Positions 12,637-19,582 of a stretch of DNA of 20,647 bases are shown here, one piece after another. Position numbers and translations under genes: made by a program. Origin of the DNA: a virus; IMG/VR virus record IMGVR_UViG_3300044729_001513, positions 1-20,647 of that record; one strand, given 5' to 3'. The notes beneath the pieces were generated by a model that was not told the DNA's origin, searched no databases, and saw nothing but the letters and a program-made list of their open reading frames with translations. Each line of letters starts with the position of its first letter. Within the stretch, counting starts at the first letter, position 1.

Positions 12637-13286
12637 ATGATGATTGGCTCAGGTGGCGGGCAATAGTTTTGAATTCTTCCTACGCCTAGATTGAAGTGGA
12701 TAAAAGTAAATGGATTGTCATTTGCATTTCTAGTAAACCCATGAGGTAACCATGAGTTGGTGAAAAACATCATTCCTGGTGTAGGTTTGAAATAGGTAGC
12801 GATATTAGCATAGGTCAATTCATTCATATCTTTTGGATACATGTTGATTTGACGCTTTGCTGGTCGTGGGTCATGTACAACAAACTGACAAGAGTTTTCT
12901 GGCACATCTATAAAATATAAACCTGTCAATTGATGACCAAAGCCATGCACATGCTCATCATGTCCAGAATACTTCTCATGTTCTTGACACCAGAATTCTT
13001 TACATACAACAGTCCAACCTTCCATATTGAACCCTTGTGATTCTAGAATATTATATCCTGTACCAGTGATATACTCAATCATTGGATAGATTCTAGGATC
13101 ATCCATGTACTCTGTCATGTGTACAGGATACACAGGATTACATTCTGTCTTTTGTTTTTTAGTTTTGGCAAGATAAGCATAAGAAACTTCTTTTGCTATC
13201 TCAAGATATTCTGGTCTGTGTATCCAATAGACATTGGAAGGAAAAAGACTTTGTACGCTCAATTCATTGTTCATTTGTTCTTCCAT
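12633..13286 (-). CDS. 2OG-Fe(II) oxygenase-like protein (TIGR02466-like)
   Basis: 217 residues if ATG 13284-13286 is used; ATG 13272-13274 (residue 5) has a better SD (GGAAG) and is a good alternative. EHVHGFGHQLTGLYFIDVPE (His112, His114) and VVHDPRP match the 'H.H....LSG.YY...P....DPR' layout of a family of putative 2OG-Fe oxygenases. Distal His182 lies in WLPHGFTRN, and FTFIHFNLG closes the barrel. The first metal motif reads H-x-H rather than H-x-D, so activity is less certain. It is the first gene after the perfect promoter at 13.3 kb and leads the oxygenase - small ORFs - PhoH unit. Confidence 0.65.
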   Translation of the reverse strand: MEEQMNNELSVQSLFPSNVYWIHRPEYLEIAKEVSYAYLAKTKKQKTECNPVYPVHMTEYMDDPRIYPMIEYITGTGYNILESQGFNMEGWTVVCKEFWCQEHEKYSGHDEHVHGFGHQLTGLYFIDVPENSCQFVVHDPRPAKRQINMYPKDMNELTYANIATYFKPTPGMMFFTNSWLPHGFTRNANDNPFTFIHFNLGVGRIQNYCPPPEPIII

Positions 13287-13302
13287 AAAAAAACATAGGT
13301 TA

Positions 13303-13331
13303 ATTATATATGATTACTTAACGAGTGTCAA
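13303..13331 (-). promoter_or_regulatory. Perfect sigma70 consensus promoter
   Basis: On the - strand TTGACA (13331-13326), 17 bp, TATAAT (13308-13303). It lies in the 57-bp gap after the glycosyltransferase and drives the oxygenase/PhoH unit. A CTAAATACTA motif (13347-13338) precedes it, beginning at the glycosyltransferase stop codon. Confidence 0.85.
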
Positions 13332-13343
13332 GCTTTTTAGTAT

Positions 13344-14051
13344 TTAGTTCCAGTATTTTGAGTAGTCAATATTCTTCCAATATTGTTCGTTGTTGCGATA
13401 CCAGAAGTTCTTGATGAGGTAGTAAGTCATACCAAAATAACCCATTCTTTTAAATCGTCTGCTATCCTGACCCAAGTAATGATTGGCTATTCTAAATTTC
13501 TTTGGATCATATTGTTTAGATAAAAAGAAATCTTCACTTGTACCATACTTTTCTCCAAACCCGCCATACTCCCAAAACTTATCCGTTCTAGTCAACATAA
13601 AAGCACCAACAGCAAACGGTGACCAATATTTCAGAATACTATTGATACCATTGAATATCATGAAACCTATCTGTGTTCTAAGGTCACCATCATAGCATTT
13701 GATATTCAACCCAATCAAATCTAAGTTTTCTTTTTGTATTGTATCAACACAATCATGTATCACAGATTCATTAAAGAATCTAACATCACTATCTATAAAC
13801 AGTATATACGGCGTTGTCACAAGTCTAGCACCATTGTTCTTTGCTGTAGATACAGGACCACCTTCAATGATCTCTACATTCAAGCTACCTTTGCTGGCTT
13901 CTATAACTTCTCTTGTTTTGTCTGTAGATGCATCAGCAATGATAACTCTGGTGTTACCTATGTTTTGTTTTTTCAAATGTTCCAATAAATGATGAATGTA
14001 ATCTTCCTCATTCTTGCAAGGAACTACTATTGTGATTATACTTTCTGACAT
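13344..14051 (-). CDS. Family 2 glycosyltransferase
   Basis: 235 residues with a GT-A fold: IITIVVPCKNEEDYI (5-19) at the start of the Rossmann-like domain, VIIADASTDKTREVI (36-50), FIDSDVRF with the metal-binding Asp87-x-Asp89, and GTSEDFFLSKQ as the catalytic ED region. A hydrophobic stretch (QIGFMIFNGINSILKYW, SPFAVGAFML) may touch the membrane. It would transfer a sugar from a nucleotide sugar to an unknown acceptor (surface glycan, lipid or DNA base). The last tract is aromatic/basic. ATG 14049-14051 has SD GAAGG and overlaps the small gene upstream by 16 nt. Confidence 0.85.
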   Translation of the reverse strand: MSESIITIVVPCKNEEDYIHHLLEHLKKQNIGNTRVIIADASTDKTREVIEASKGSLNVEIIEGGPVSTAKNNGARLVTTPYILFIDSDVRFFNESVIHDCVDTIQKENLDLIGLNIKCYDGDLRTQIGFMIFNGINSILKYWSPFAVGAFMLTRTDKFWEYGGFGEKYGTSEDFFLSKQYDPKKFRIANHYLGQDSRRFKRMGYFGMTYYLIKNFWYRNNEQYWKNIDYSKYWN

Positions 14052-14206
14052 TTACCTTCAACCTTAAAACTATCAAACTTCAACCAATATGTCATAGACT
14101 GTAGAACCTGCTCACATTGTTGTTGTGTCTGAAATTGTAAATTAATTTTTCCTGGTATGTCGTTTGGATTGTTTATATGAACCGCTATCAATATCATCAA
14201 CCACAT
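14036..14206 (-). CDS. Nested small secreted-type protein, unknown function
   Basis: 56 residues from ATG 14204-14206, with SD AGGAG 7 nt upstream. It begins with a short hydrophobic stretch (MWLMILIAVH), then INNPNDIPGKINLQF, a TQQQCEQVLQSMTYWLKFDSF helix in pieces, and VEGKC near the end. Two Cys (31 and 53) could form a disulfide in the periplasm. It overlaps the phosphoesterase end by 65 nt and the glycosyltransferase start by 16 nt in other frames. The good SD, codon-level sense and Cys pair make it likely real; no function known. Confidence 0.6.
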   Translation of the reverse strand: MWLMILIAVHINNPNDIPGKINLQFQTQQQCEQVLQSMTYWLKFDSFKVEGKCQKV

Positions 14207-14957
14207 TATCGCTCTCCTGTGTCCATGTTACTATTTCCCATCGGCCATCATGATGCTCAACAAGTGCAGTCAACGATTCAACCCAATCACCATCATTCAT
14301 ATAAGTTACACCATCAATCTCTTTAATCTCTGCATGATGTATATGCCCACAAATTACTCCATCATATCCTTTCTTCTTACAATAACCTGCTAAGTTTTTT
14401 TCAAACTGAAACATAAAGTCTACTGCTTTCTTTACCTTGTGCTTAAGGAAACCAGAAAGGCTCCAATAATTAAAACCAATTCTATGTAAGAACCAATTAA
14501 GTCTATTATTAACTGATAAGATGAAGTCATACGCCCTGTCTCCTAAAAATGATAACCATGGTGCTAATCTTGTGATACCATCAAACAAATCACCATGAAC
14601 CACAAGATAATGTTTCCCATCAGCACCGACATGTTCACATTGATTAGTGAGTTCAACCATTCCAAATCCAAGACCATAATGAAGATAAGGTCGTAGAAAT
14701 TCATCGTGATTTCCTAGTACATAAACTACTCTGGTTCCTCTTTTAGCGTGTCCTAGAACTCTGCGGACAACATTGGTATGACTTTGTTTCCAACGCCATT
14801 TGTTTTGTTTGATTTTCCATGCGTCAATGATATCACCAACAAGATATAATGTTTCGCATGTATTATGTTTGAGGAAATTATTGAGTGCTTCAGCCTTGCA
14901 ATCTTTTGTTCCAAGGTGAACGTCTGAAATGAAGATACTACGGTAAGTCTTTTGCAT
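14142..14957 (-). CDS. LpxH-like metallophosphoesterase (UDP-2,3-diacylglucosamine hydrolase family)
   Basis: 271 residues. The calcineurin-like motifs are in order: SDVHLG (Asp12, His14), VGDIIDAW (Asp42), GNHDE (Asn83, His84), VVHGDLFD and CGHIHHAEI. The insert (GDRAYDFILSVNNRLNWFLHRIG in pieces) and the tight match to COG2908 point to the LpxH-like group, which cleaves UDP-2,3-diacylglucosamine in lipid A synthesis; related proteins act on other pyrophosphates. In a phage it may alter lipid A supply or nucleotides. The C-terminal 30 residues are polar and overlap the small gene downstream. SD AAGGT precedes the ATG weakly. Substrate is inferred. Confidence 0.8.
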   Translation of the reverse strand: MQKTYRSIFISDVHLGTKDCKAEALNNFLKHNTCETLYLVGDIIDAWKIKQNKWRWKQSHTNVVRRVLGHAKRGTRVVYVLGNHDEFLRPYLHYGLGFGMVELTNQCEHVGADGKHYLVVHGDLFDGITRLAPWLSFLGDRAYDFILSVNNRLNWFLHRIGFNYWSLSGFLKHKVKKAVDFMFQFEKNLAGYCKKKGYDGVICGHIHHAEIKEIDGVTYMNDGDWVESLTALVEHHDGRWEIVTWTQESDNVVDDIDSGSYKQSKRHTRKN

Positions 14958-15015
14958 TTTTGTACCTTATTAAAAATCCTCAATGTAACGGAATTGTCAC
15001 AGAGAGGAATTTTTT

Positions 15016-15624
15016 TTAAGCGTACAATCCAAGTTTTTGGTTAATATCAACCATTTTTTGGAGACAGCCTTCAGTATACCATGCAGGTACGGGTCTTGAA
15101 TTGACCTTGCCTTTCCATGATGCAAGATGTGTCTTATTATTTATGTAATAATTTCTGTAAGAGGCGATAGAATCACCTGAAACTTTTACATCATCAGGCA
15201 TAGCAGGCGTAGGTTCTGTAAAAGGTTTTTCTCTGTTTATATTTGTGGGAAGTTTATGCAAAGCGCCAGTCAAACCACTTGATTGGATTTTGTGTAGTCT
15301 ACCGTAACGGAAAGTATATTCAAGACAAAGTTCTACTAGTAGATTTTGCAGCCACACATAGTTTGCAGCAGACTGTCTTACCCAGACTGCTGAAGGATGG
15401 TTGATATGAGTAGCAGAATACAAAATAGATTCACGGTCGTCAGGAAGACCATATGCAGTTTGTTTTCTACCAGTTTTAGTGAGGCGAGTGTACTGGGTAC
15501 CATCAAGAATGCGATGAGCAGTAGAAAGTAATTGAGCATATTCAAGGACCATTTTTATGGAATGTTTATCATTGTGGTACTCAGCACACACTTTAGGATC
15601 ATTATGTAAATAAAAGATGTTAAT
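15016..15624 (-). CDS. Conserved phage protein, likely AUU start
   Basis: 202 residues. NIFYLHNDPKVCAEYHNDKH and KMVLEYAQLLSTAHR begin the protein, NHPSAVWVRQS, NYVWLQNLLVELCLEY and DSIASYRNYYINNK follow; these are conserved blocks I recall from many phage ORFs of unknown function. The His/Asp/Lys-rich N-terminus suggests an active site, but none is established. An SD AGGAG lies 7 nt upstream of ATT 15622-15624, the codon where family members begin (MNIFYL). The upstream TTG (15639) would put the SD inside the gene, and the next ATG is near residue 25, inside the conserved part. Confidence 0.65.
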   Translation of the reverse strand: MNIFYLHNDPKVCAEYHNDKHSIKMVLEYAQLLSTAHRILDGTQYTRLTKTGRKQTAYGLPDDRESILYSATHINHPSAVWVRQSAANYVWLQNLLVELCLEYTFRYGRLHKIQSSGLTGALHKLPTNINREKPFTEPTPAMPDDVKVSGDSIASYRNYYINNKTHLASWKGKVNSRPVPAWYTEGCLQKMVDINQKLGLYA

Positions 15625-15659
15625 TTTTTTTCTCCTCAAAGAGCCATACTATTATAAAC

Positions 15660-15884
15660 TTACCAGCCCATTGTGTCTTTCAAGTTTTCGGTAGTCAAAG
15701 TAGTTGAAGGTTTCATGATACCACTGGTCATATCATGTGTAATTTCATCAACATAATATCCAGCACCACGAAGGAACAATGTGAAATTAGCTAGTACTTC
15801 ATCAAGTGTTTCCGCTTCAAATGAAACAAAAGTATGATAATTTTCATCATTGTTATGTTCTGATCTGAATTCAAAGTGTGTCAT
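15660..15884 (-). CDS. Conserved small phage protein of unknown function
   Basis: 74 residues: FEFRSEHNNDENYHTFVSFE, then LDEVLANFTLFLRGAGYYVDE, a pattern of a beta strand followed by an amphipathic helix with conserved FLRGAGY that recurs in T4-like phage ORFs. No function known. ATG overlaps the upstream stop (ATGA). Confidence 0.65.
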   Translation of the reverse strand: MTHFEFRSEHNNDENYHTFVSFEAETLDEVLANFTLFLRGAGYYVDEITHDMTSGIMKPSTTLTTENLKDTMGW

Positions 15885-16156
15885 AGTTTAGGAATCTCCA
15901 ATTTTTCAATTTTCTCTTTCTTTGATGGGAAACGAGAAGCAATAGATTCTGCTGTTACTGTTTGCATAGCGAATTGTTTGAACTGATCATAAGTGTCTTT
16001 TACTGCATATGCAGATTTACCATTGACAGCAGCAGAGTCAGCAAAGAACAATACACAACCACCAGCAGCAAGTGGAGCAATTTCAATTACTTCATCAAGA
16101 TTAATAATAACTTTACAGTTTTTTTCTACGGAATCAACTTCAATAAATGTAGCCAT
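15881..16156 (-). CDS. Small protein of unknown function
   Basis: 91 residues from ATG 16154-16156 (MATFIEVDSV), chosen over the ATG three bases upstream because the SD GGAGG then has workable spacing and the start overlaps the preceding stop (TGATG). The N-terminus has beta-strand character (KVIINLDEVIEIAPL, GGCVLFFADS); the C-terminus is charged (SKKEKIEKLEIPKL). No family recognised. Confidence 0.6.
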   Translation of the reverse strand: MATFIEVDSVEKNCKVIINLDEVIEIAPLAAGGCVLFFADSAAVNGKSAYAVKDTYDQFKQFAMQTVTAESIASRFPSKKEKIEKLEIPKL

Positions 16157-16329
16157 CATGCCTCCAGGTCAGGTTTAGAGTTGTCTTTAATTTTTGCTTG
16201 CTTTGCTTTCGCTTCTGCAATCTCAGCTTCAATCATCATCTTCTTCATGAATGATAGCTGTGATTTAGATACGGTCATCAACATTCTTTTTGTTTCTTTG
16301 GACATTTTATAACTTGAATTTACTTTCAC
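16156..16329 (-). CDS. Small Met/Lys-rich protein, GTG start
   Basis: 57 residues from GTG 16327-16329, with SD AAGGAG 5 nt upstream that overlaps the stop of the preceding gene. It is a single basic helix (MSKETKRMLMTVSKSQLSF, MKKMMIEAEIAEAKAKQAK). The ATG at codon 9 has no SD. The stop overlaps the next ATG, indicating coupling. Function unknown. Confidence 0.6.
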   Translation of the reverse strand: MKVNSSYKMSKETKRMLMTVSKSQLSFMKKMMIEAEIAEAKAKQAKIKDNSKPDLEA

Positions 16330-16338
16330 AGTTTCTCC

Positions 16339-16596
16339 TTAACGAACTTTGTTGCAATCTGGTACAGCAACTAAGTAATTGGTGTATTCATTGTGTGGAC
16401 GAACAAAGTAACAGTTGCCTGATACATCCCACACTAAATGATTTTGTACACCTTTTACATCACTCAATGCTGGAGGATTCTTCAATTCTTCAAAATCTTT
16501 TTTTGCTGAACGAGCCAAAAGAAAAGCCATCACTAACAAAAACAAAATCATAACAATATGAATCGAATTCTTTTTCATCAATAACAAATATTTCAT
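16339..16596 (-). CDS. Small membrane-anchored or exported protein
   Basis: 85 residues with a signal-like helix (residues 12-28, IHIVMILFLLVMAFLLA) after a short basic start (MKKNS). The following domain has two Cys (GNCYFVRPHNE and VPDCNKV), suited to a periplasmic disulfide. Such short anchored proteins are common in phages; function unknown. ATG overlaps the upstream stop (ATGA). Confidence 0.6.
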   Translation of the reverse strand: MKYLLLMKKNSIHIVMILFLLVMAFLLARSAKKDFEELKNPPALSDVKGVQNHLVWDVSGNCYFVRPHNEYTNYLVAVPDCNKVR

Positions 16597-16835
16597 AGCA
16601 TTCCTATTCCTTCAAACAGTTCATAGACTAAGTAACATGATATCACAATACCGCTGAATACTAAAGAGATAAAGACTAAGTTTTCCACTTTTTCTCGGTA
16701 GTATTCCATTTCAAACTTGATCATATCTCTTTGTGCCCGCATCATTGGTGAAACATCACCATCCAACATGGCAAAAGTCTTATCTGCTTCTTCCAATCTT
16801 CGTTTTGCAGAAATGTAATGGATAATGGATATCAT
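16593..16835 (-). CDS. Small protein with C-terminal membrane helix
   Basis: 80 residues from ATG 16833-16835, which overlaps the upstream stop (ATGA); an earlier TTG would lie inside that gene. The first 50 residues are a charged helix (YISAKRRLEEADKTFAMLDG, MRAQRDMIKFEMEYYREKVE), and residues about 53-74 are a membrane segment (LVFISLVFSGIVISCYLVYEL). Possible coiled-coil membrane protein; function unknown. Confidence 0.6.
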   Translation of the reverse strand: MISIIHYISAKRRLEEADKTFAMLDGDVSPMMRAQRDMIKFEMEYYREKVENLVFISLVFSGIVISCYLVYELFEGIGML

Positions 16836-17014
16836 GAAAGAGCTTCCGCCGCAGTGTATCGTTCTCTTGGTACAGATGTCCAATAACCAGTATTAATTAT
16901 ATTACCATAATGGTCTTTAATGTCTTGTTTGTATTGCAATTCTACTTTCCAGATTTTGTTTTTCTCTTGATCGTAGAATTCCACAACTTTAAATTGCGTA
17001 TGTAGTTGATTCAT
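16832..17014 (-). CDS. Small protein of unknown function
   Basis: 60 residues from ATG 17012-17014, which overlaps the upstream stop and has SD AAGGA 9 nt away; the ATG at 17023 is immediately adjacent to that SD and unlikely. The protein is mostly beta (FKVVEFYDQEKNKIWKVELQ, INTGYWTSVPRERY). No family recognised. Confidence 0.6.
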   Translation of the reverse strand: MNQLHTQFKVVEFYDQEKNKIWKVELQYKQDIKDHYGNIINTGYWTSVPRERYTAAEALS

Positions 17015-17250
17015 GCTATACATTCCTTAATTTCACGCCAATAGTTTCTTTCTGCCCAATGCACAATACACCAATCATTAATACAATTTTCAAATGTCAT
17101 CACTTCAGGATCTTTGCCGATTGACTGCATTTTCTCACACCAGTAATCCCAATATTGATTCAATATATCATCTTCTGAGAGTGTTTCCCAATGTGTATAT
17201 TCTTGACCTAGAGTATTGTAGTCAGGATAGCATATGGTGTAGTATTTCAT
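17011..17250 (-). CDS. Conserved small phage protein (MKYYTICYP type)
   Basis: 79 residues from ATG 17248-17250, overlapping the upstream stop (TAATG). MKYYTICYPDYN, then LSEDDILNQYWDYWCEKM and INDWCIVHWAE are blocks I recall in ORFs of cyanophages and other marine T4-like phages. Rich in Trp and Tyr. Function unknown. Confidence 0.65.
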   Translation of the reverse strand: MKYYTICYPDYNTLGQEYTHWETLSEDDILNQYWDYWCEKMQSIGKDPEVMTFENCINDWCIVHWAERNYWREIKECIA

Positions 17251-17747
17251 TATAATAACAGTCCCCATTCATCCTGAGGTGGTGATGGTGGATCGGAATC
17301 AGACTTACGATACTCGTAGATAGGTTTATCTGGTACAGTATAAGGAAAAGTTACAGGTACACGGCTGTCTCTATTTGTGTAATATGATTTTACTGCTTCA
17401 CCAGTTTCTGCATCACGATACCATTCCCAAAATACTTTACCATCAATATCGTATGCTTGACCATCTTTACTTTCTTTGAATACGGATGAGCATCGTTTGT
17501 TTTGATACATATCATGATTATGTTCAATCCATTCATCATCTTCACCTGTCAATGGTGATAATGGTTTGAATCGCATTAATTTTTCAAGACACTGTAATGC
17601 ATAACTGGCAGAGAATCCAGAATGTCCTTCTTCTGCAAACTCTTTGACCATATGTAATAGATGATTACGCATCATACCATTCATGTCACCATCGTCGGTC
17701 ATTCCGATACGATCTAATTCACTTTCTGCATAAGATACTAAACTCAT
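17250..17747 (-). CDS. Conserved phage protein of unknown function
   Basis: 165 residues. The N-terminal half is helical (SYAESELDRIGM, EEGHSGFSASYALQCLEKLM); the second has FKPLSPLTGEDDEW, QNKRCSSVFK, AYDIDGKVFWEW and VPVTFPY. This LTGEDDEW...NKR...AYDIDGK order is very widespread in phages of many hosts, but I know no proven function. SD GGAGG, ATG overlaps the upstream stop. Confidence 0.7.
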   Translation of the reverse strand: MSLVSYAESELDRIGMTDDGDMNGMMRNHLLHMVKEFAEEGHSGFSASYALQCLEKLMRFKPLSPLTGEDDEWIEHNHDMYQNKRCSSVFKESKDGQAYDIDGKVFWEWYRDAETGEAVKSYYTNRDSRVPVTFPYTVPDKPIYEYRKSDSDPPSPPQDEWGLLL

Positions 17748-18010
17748 TTTTCCTCCACATTCATTCCCAATAATTTATATAATATCTTACGATACCATGG
17801 TACAGGCTTATTCATTCTCAAAGTAATAGCATCAGGTTCTATCTGAATCACCGGTCTGACATTCCAAGTAGTCGCCGCAACTGTAAATCCAGTATTGCAT
17901 GATAGATTTGATGCAGTAATCTTCGGTCGAGTATCACAACCATCATAATCTAATTCTAATGGTATCTGTTCAGTAAGAGGCCAGAAGAATTGTATCTCTA
18001 ATTGATGCAT
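17744..18010 (-). CDS. Small protein of unknown function
   Basis: 88 residues. It opens MHQLEIQFFWPLTEQIPLELDY in pieces, has three Cys and a basic end PWYRKILYKLLGMN that could lie on a membrane. Mixed beta in the middle (FTVAATTWNVRPVIQIEPDA). Start overlaps the previous stop (TAATG). I do not recognise a family with certainty. Confidence 0.6.
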   Translation of the reverse strand: MHQLEIQFFWPLTEQIPLELDYDGCDTRPKITASNLSCNTGFTVAATTWNVRPVIQIEPDAITLRMNKPVPWYRKILYKLLGMNVEEK

Positions 18011-18372
18011 TAGTTATACTCTCCTTTTTCATTTTTCATTGCAGGCTTTCTTCGCAATAATTTCCAGAGTTTATATTGCCATGAATACCATGTGTGACGA
18101 ATGCCTACGATAACTCTGAGATATGGAAGAATAGCCCCAACATAAATGCCATTATGTGGGTCAATCTCGGCATCAACTCCGATAGCGAAATGTTCCATAG
18201 TCCAACAGTGCAACAAGAGCCAATGTAGATGCCAATTGTTCGCATTATATTCATCACCAGGACGATACTCAAAACGAGGAACAAGAGGACAAGCATTATT
18301 GCACCATATTTGATGAAGTGGGTAGTGTTCCCACCAGTATTTTTCTCTGACTGCTACCATATCTTCACTCAT
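18010..18372 (-). CDS. Trp/His-rich protein of unknown function
   Basis: 120 residues from ATG 18370-18372, 2 nt after the upstream stop; a GTG at 18384 is an alternative start inside the upstream gene. Many aromatic residues (YWWEHYPLHQIWCNN, NNWHLHWLLLHCWTMEHF) and a moderately hydrophobic part (IYVGAILPYLRVIVGI), then a basic C-terminus (LWKLLRRKPAMKNEK). No enzyme motif recognised. Confidence 0.55.
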   Translation of the reverse strand: MSEDMVAVREKYWWEHYPLHQIWCNNACPLVPRFEYRPGDEYNANNWHLHWLLLHCWTMEHFAIGVDAEIDPHNGIYVGAILPYLRVIVGIRHTWYSWQYKLWKLLRRKPAMKNEKGEYN

Positions 18373-18374
18373 AA

Positions 18375-19034
18375 TCAATCCCACAGGCTACGATAATATT
18401 TACCAAACAAACGGAAACCATTTTGCATTTTTTCCTCTACTGCACGAATACCATCATAGTCGCATTTATAGGTATGTTTAGGACCATGACCCATCTGGAA
18501 AAATGAATGTTCACCTTTTGTTACTTCATTTCCTTCTTTATCTACTGGTGTCCATGTCATATCAATTTCACCTGAACTATATGCATCTTGCCATGAATCA
18601 TTAACGAGGTGTTCAAATGCAAAAATCATTTCATCTAAAACATAGTCCCAGCGTTTAAAGTGATTACCATCAACATCATATTCATTTTCTTTATGAGGTG
18701 CAGAGGTAGATTTCAATTGTTCAGGAACATCTTCATCATCAACACTAGGAGCACCATGTTTACTTTCTTTTAGTTGCTTGAGCATAGGAAGAATAATGAA
18801 GGACAGTGTATGATCCATGCTCCATGTATCCCAACGGTCAATCTTTACATAACGAACATGTGGGTGTACAATGTCTAGAAATTTTTGAAGTGCAGTAGTG
18901 AAAGGTAAAAGAATATCTGACAGTTTTACAATGATAGGCTCATCGTATTCAATTTCACGCCAGAAGAAAACTTTTTCTAAGATAGTGTACGGAGACAACC
19001 AATGGTCTCTGTAGTTGGAAATGTAGACCTTCAT
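18375..19034 (-). CDS. Conserved phage protein of unknown function
   Basis: 219 residues. N-terminus MKVYISNYRDHWLSPYTILE, middle YVKIDRWDTWSMDHTLSFIILPMLKQL, then WDYVLDEMIFAFEHL and a C-terminal part with EEKMQNGFRLFGKYYRSLW. These blocks recur in many phage genomes, where the protein is listed without function, from memory. SD TTAGGTGA precedes the ATG, and a TTGACA-17-TATGAT promoter lies just upstream. Confidence 0.65.
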   Translation of the reverse strand: MKVYISNYRDHWLSPYTILEKVFFWREIEYDEPIIVKLSDILLPFTTALQKFLDIVHPHVRYVKIDRWDTWSMDHTLSFIILPMLKQLKESKHGAPSVDDEDVPEQLKSTSAPHKENEYDVDGNHFKRWDYVLDEMIFAFEHLVNDSWQDAYSSGEIDMTWTPVDKEGNEVTKGEHSFFQMGHGPKHTYKCDYDGIRAVEEKMQNGFRLFGKYYRSLWD

Positions 19035-19046
19035 TGTTTCACCTAA

Positions 19047-19178
19047 TTAATTATCTTCCATAAAATAGATCATAACAAAAAGACCACATGCTGTCAATAG
19101 AAAACCGACTACATCACCAAATCTAATGGAAAGAAAACAGAATACAAAAAATAAAAAGTAGATTAAGTTATTTCTCAT
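19047..19178 (-). CDS. Small two-helix membrane protein, unknown function
   Basis: 43 residues from ATG 19176-19178: MRNNLIYFLFFVFCFLSIRF, then GDVVGFLLTACGLFVMIYFM, giving two likely membrane helices and a short acidic end. The start overlaps the end of the upstream gene by 11 nt. Size and topology resemble a class II holin, but no lysis gene is adjacent, so this is only one option. Confidence 0.55.
   Translation of the reverse strand: MRNNLIYFLFFVFCFLSIRFGDVVGFLLTACGLFVMIYFMEDN
19069..19097 (-). promoter_or_regulatory. Sigma70-type promoter inside the small membrane gene
   Basis: On the - strand TTGACA (19097-19092), 17 bp, TATGAT (19074-19069). It lies in the 3' part of the 43-codon gene and could drive the gene at 18375-19034 and those after it. 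Confidence 0.55.
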
Positions 19179-19380
19179 TAACAATGGCAGTAATCTGATG
19201 AGCAGGAATACCAATGTCATACGCCATACAATGATAGGTCAATAGCTGAATGATTCTGGCAGCTTTATTTATGAGTACACCACGTTCATGCTCACCGAAC
19301 TGATTTTGAAGCATGGCGTACTCATTCAACTGCTGAATAAACCTATCTATTGCTAGAGAGTCTTTAACTATTTCAGTCAT
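19168..19380 (-). CDS. Small helical protein of unknown function
   Basis: 70 residues, all-alpha by appearance (IDRFIQQLNEYAMLQNQFGE, VLINKAARIIQLLTYHCMAY). Its start overlaps the upstream stop by 8 nt. No family recognised. Confidence 0.6.
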   Translation of the reverse strand: MTEIVKDSLAIDRFIQQLNEYAMLQNQFGEHERGVLINKAARIIQLLTYHCMAYDIGIPAHQITAIVNEK

Positions 19381-19582
19381 TGGCTATAGGAAACAATTTA
19401 AGTGCTTCTAGTTTATCTTGATACTCTGCAATATAAGCCAGTTCCTTTTCAATAGCATCCATCAGGTCTGTGTGTTCTGGTAGTGCTGTAGGATTACGCA
19501 GCATCACCTCAACATTCACACGGTGCTTTTGAATATGGCTTTGAAAGTGAACCATACTTGCTTTTAGTATTTCGTTTCTCAT
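19373..19582 (-). CDS. Conserved small phage protein of unknown function
   Basis: 69 residues: VHFQSHIQKHRVNVEVMLRN, then EHTDLMDAIEKELAYIAEY and LEALKLF. The 'H..KHR.N.EV.L.NP....EH.D...AIE.EL..IAEY..KLE' pattern is familiar from marine T4-like phages. Helical; function unknown. ATG overlaps the upstream stop (TAATG). Confidence 0.65.
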   Translation of the reverse strand: MRNEILKASMVHFQSHIQKHRVNVEVMLRNPTALPEHTDLMDAIEKELAYIAEYQDKLEALKLFPIAND

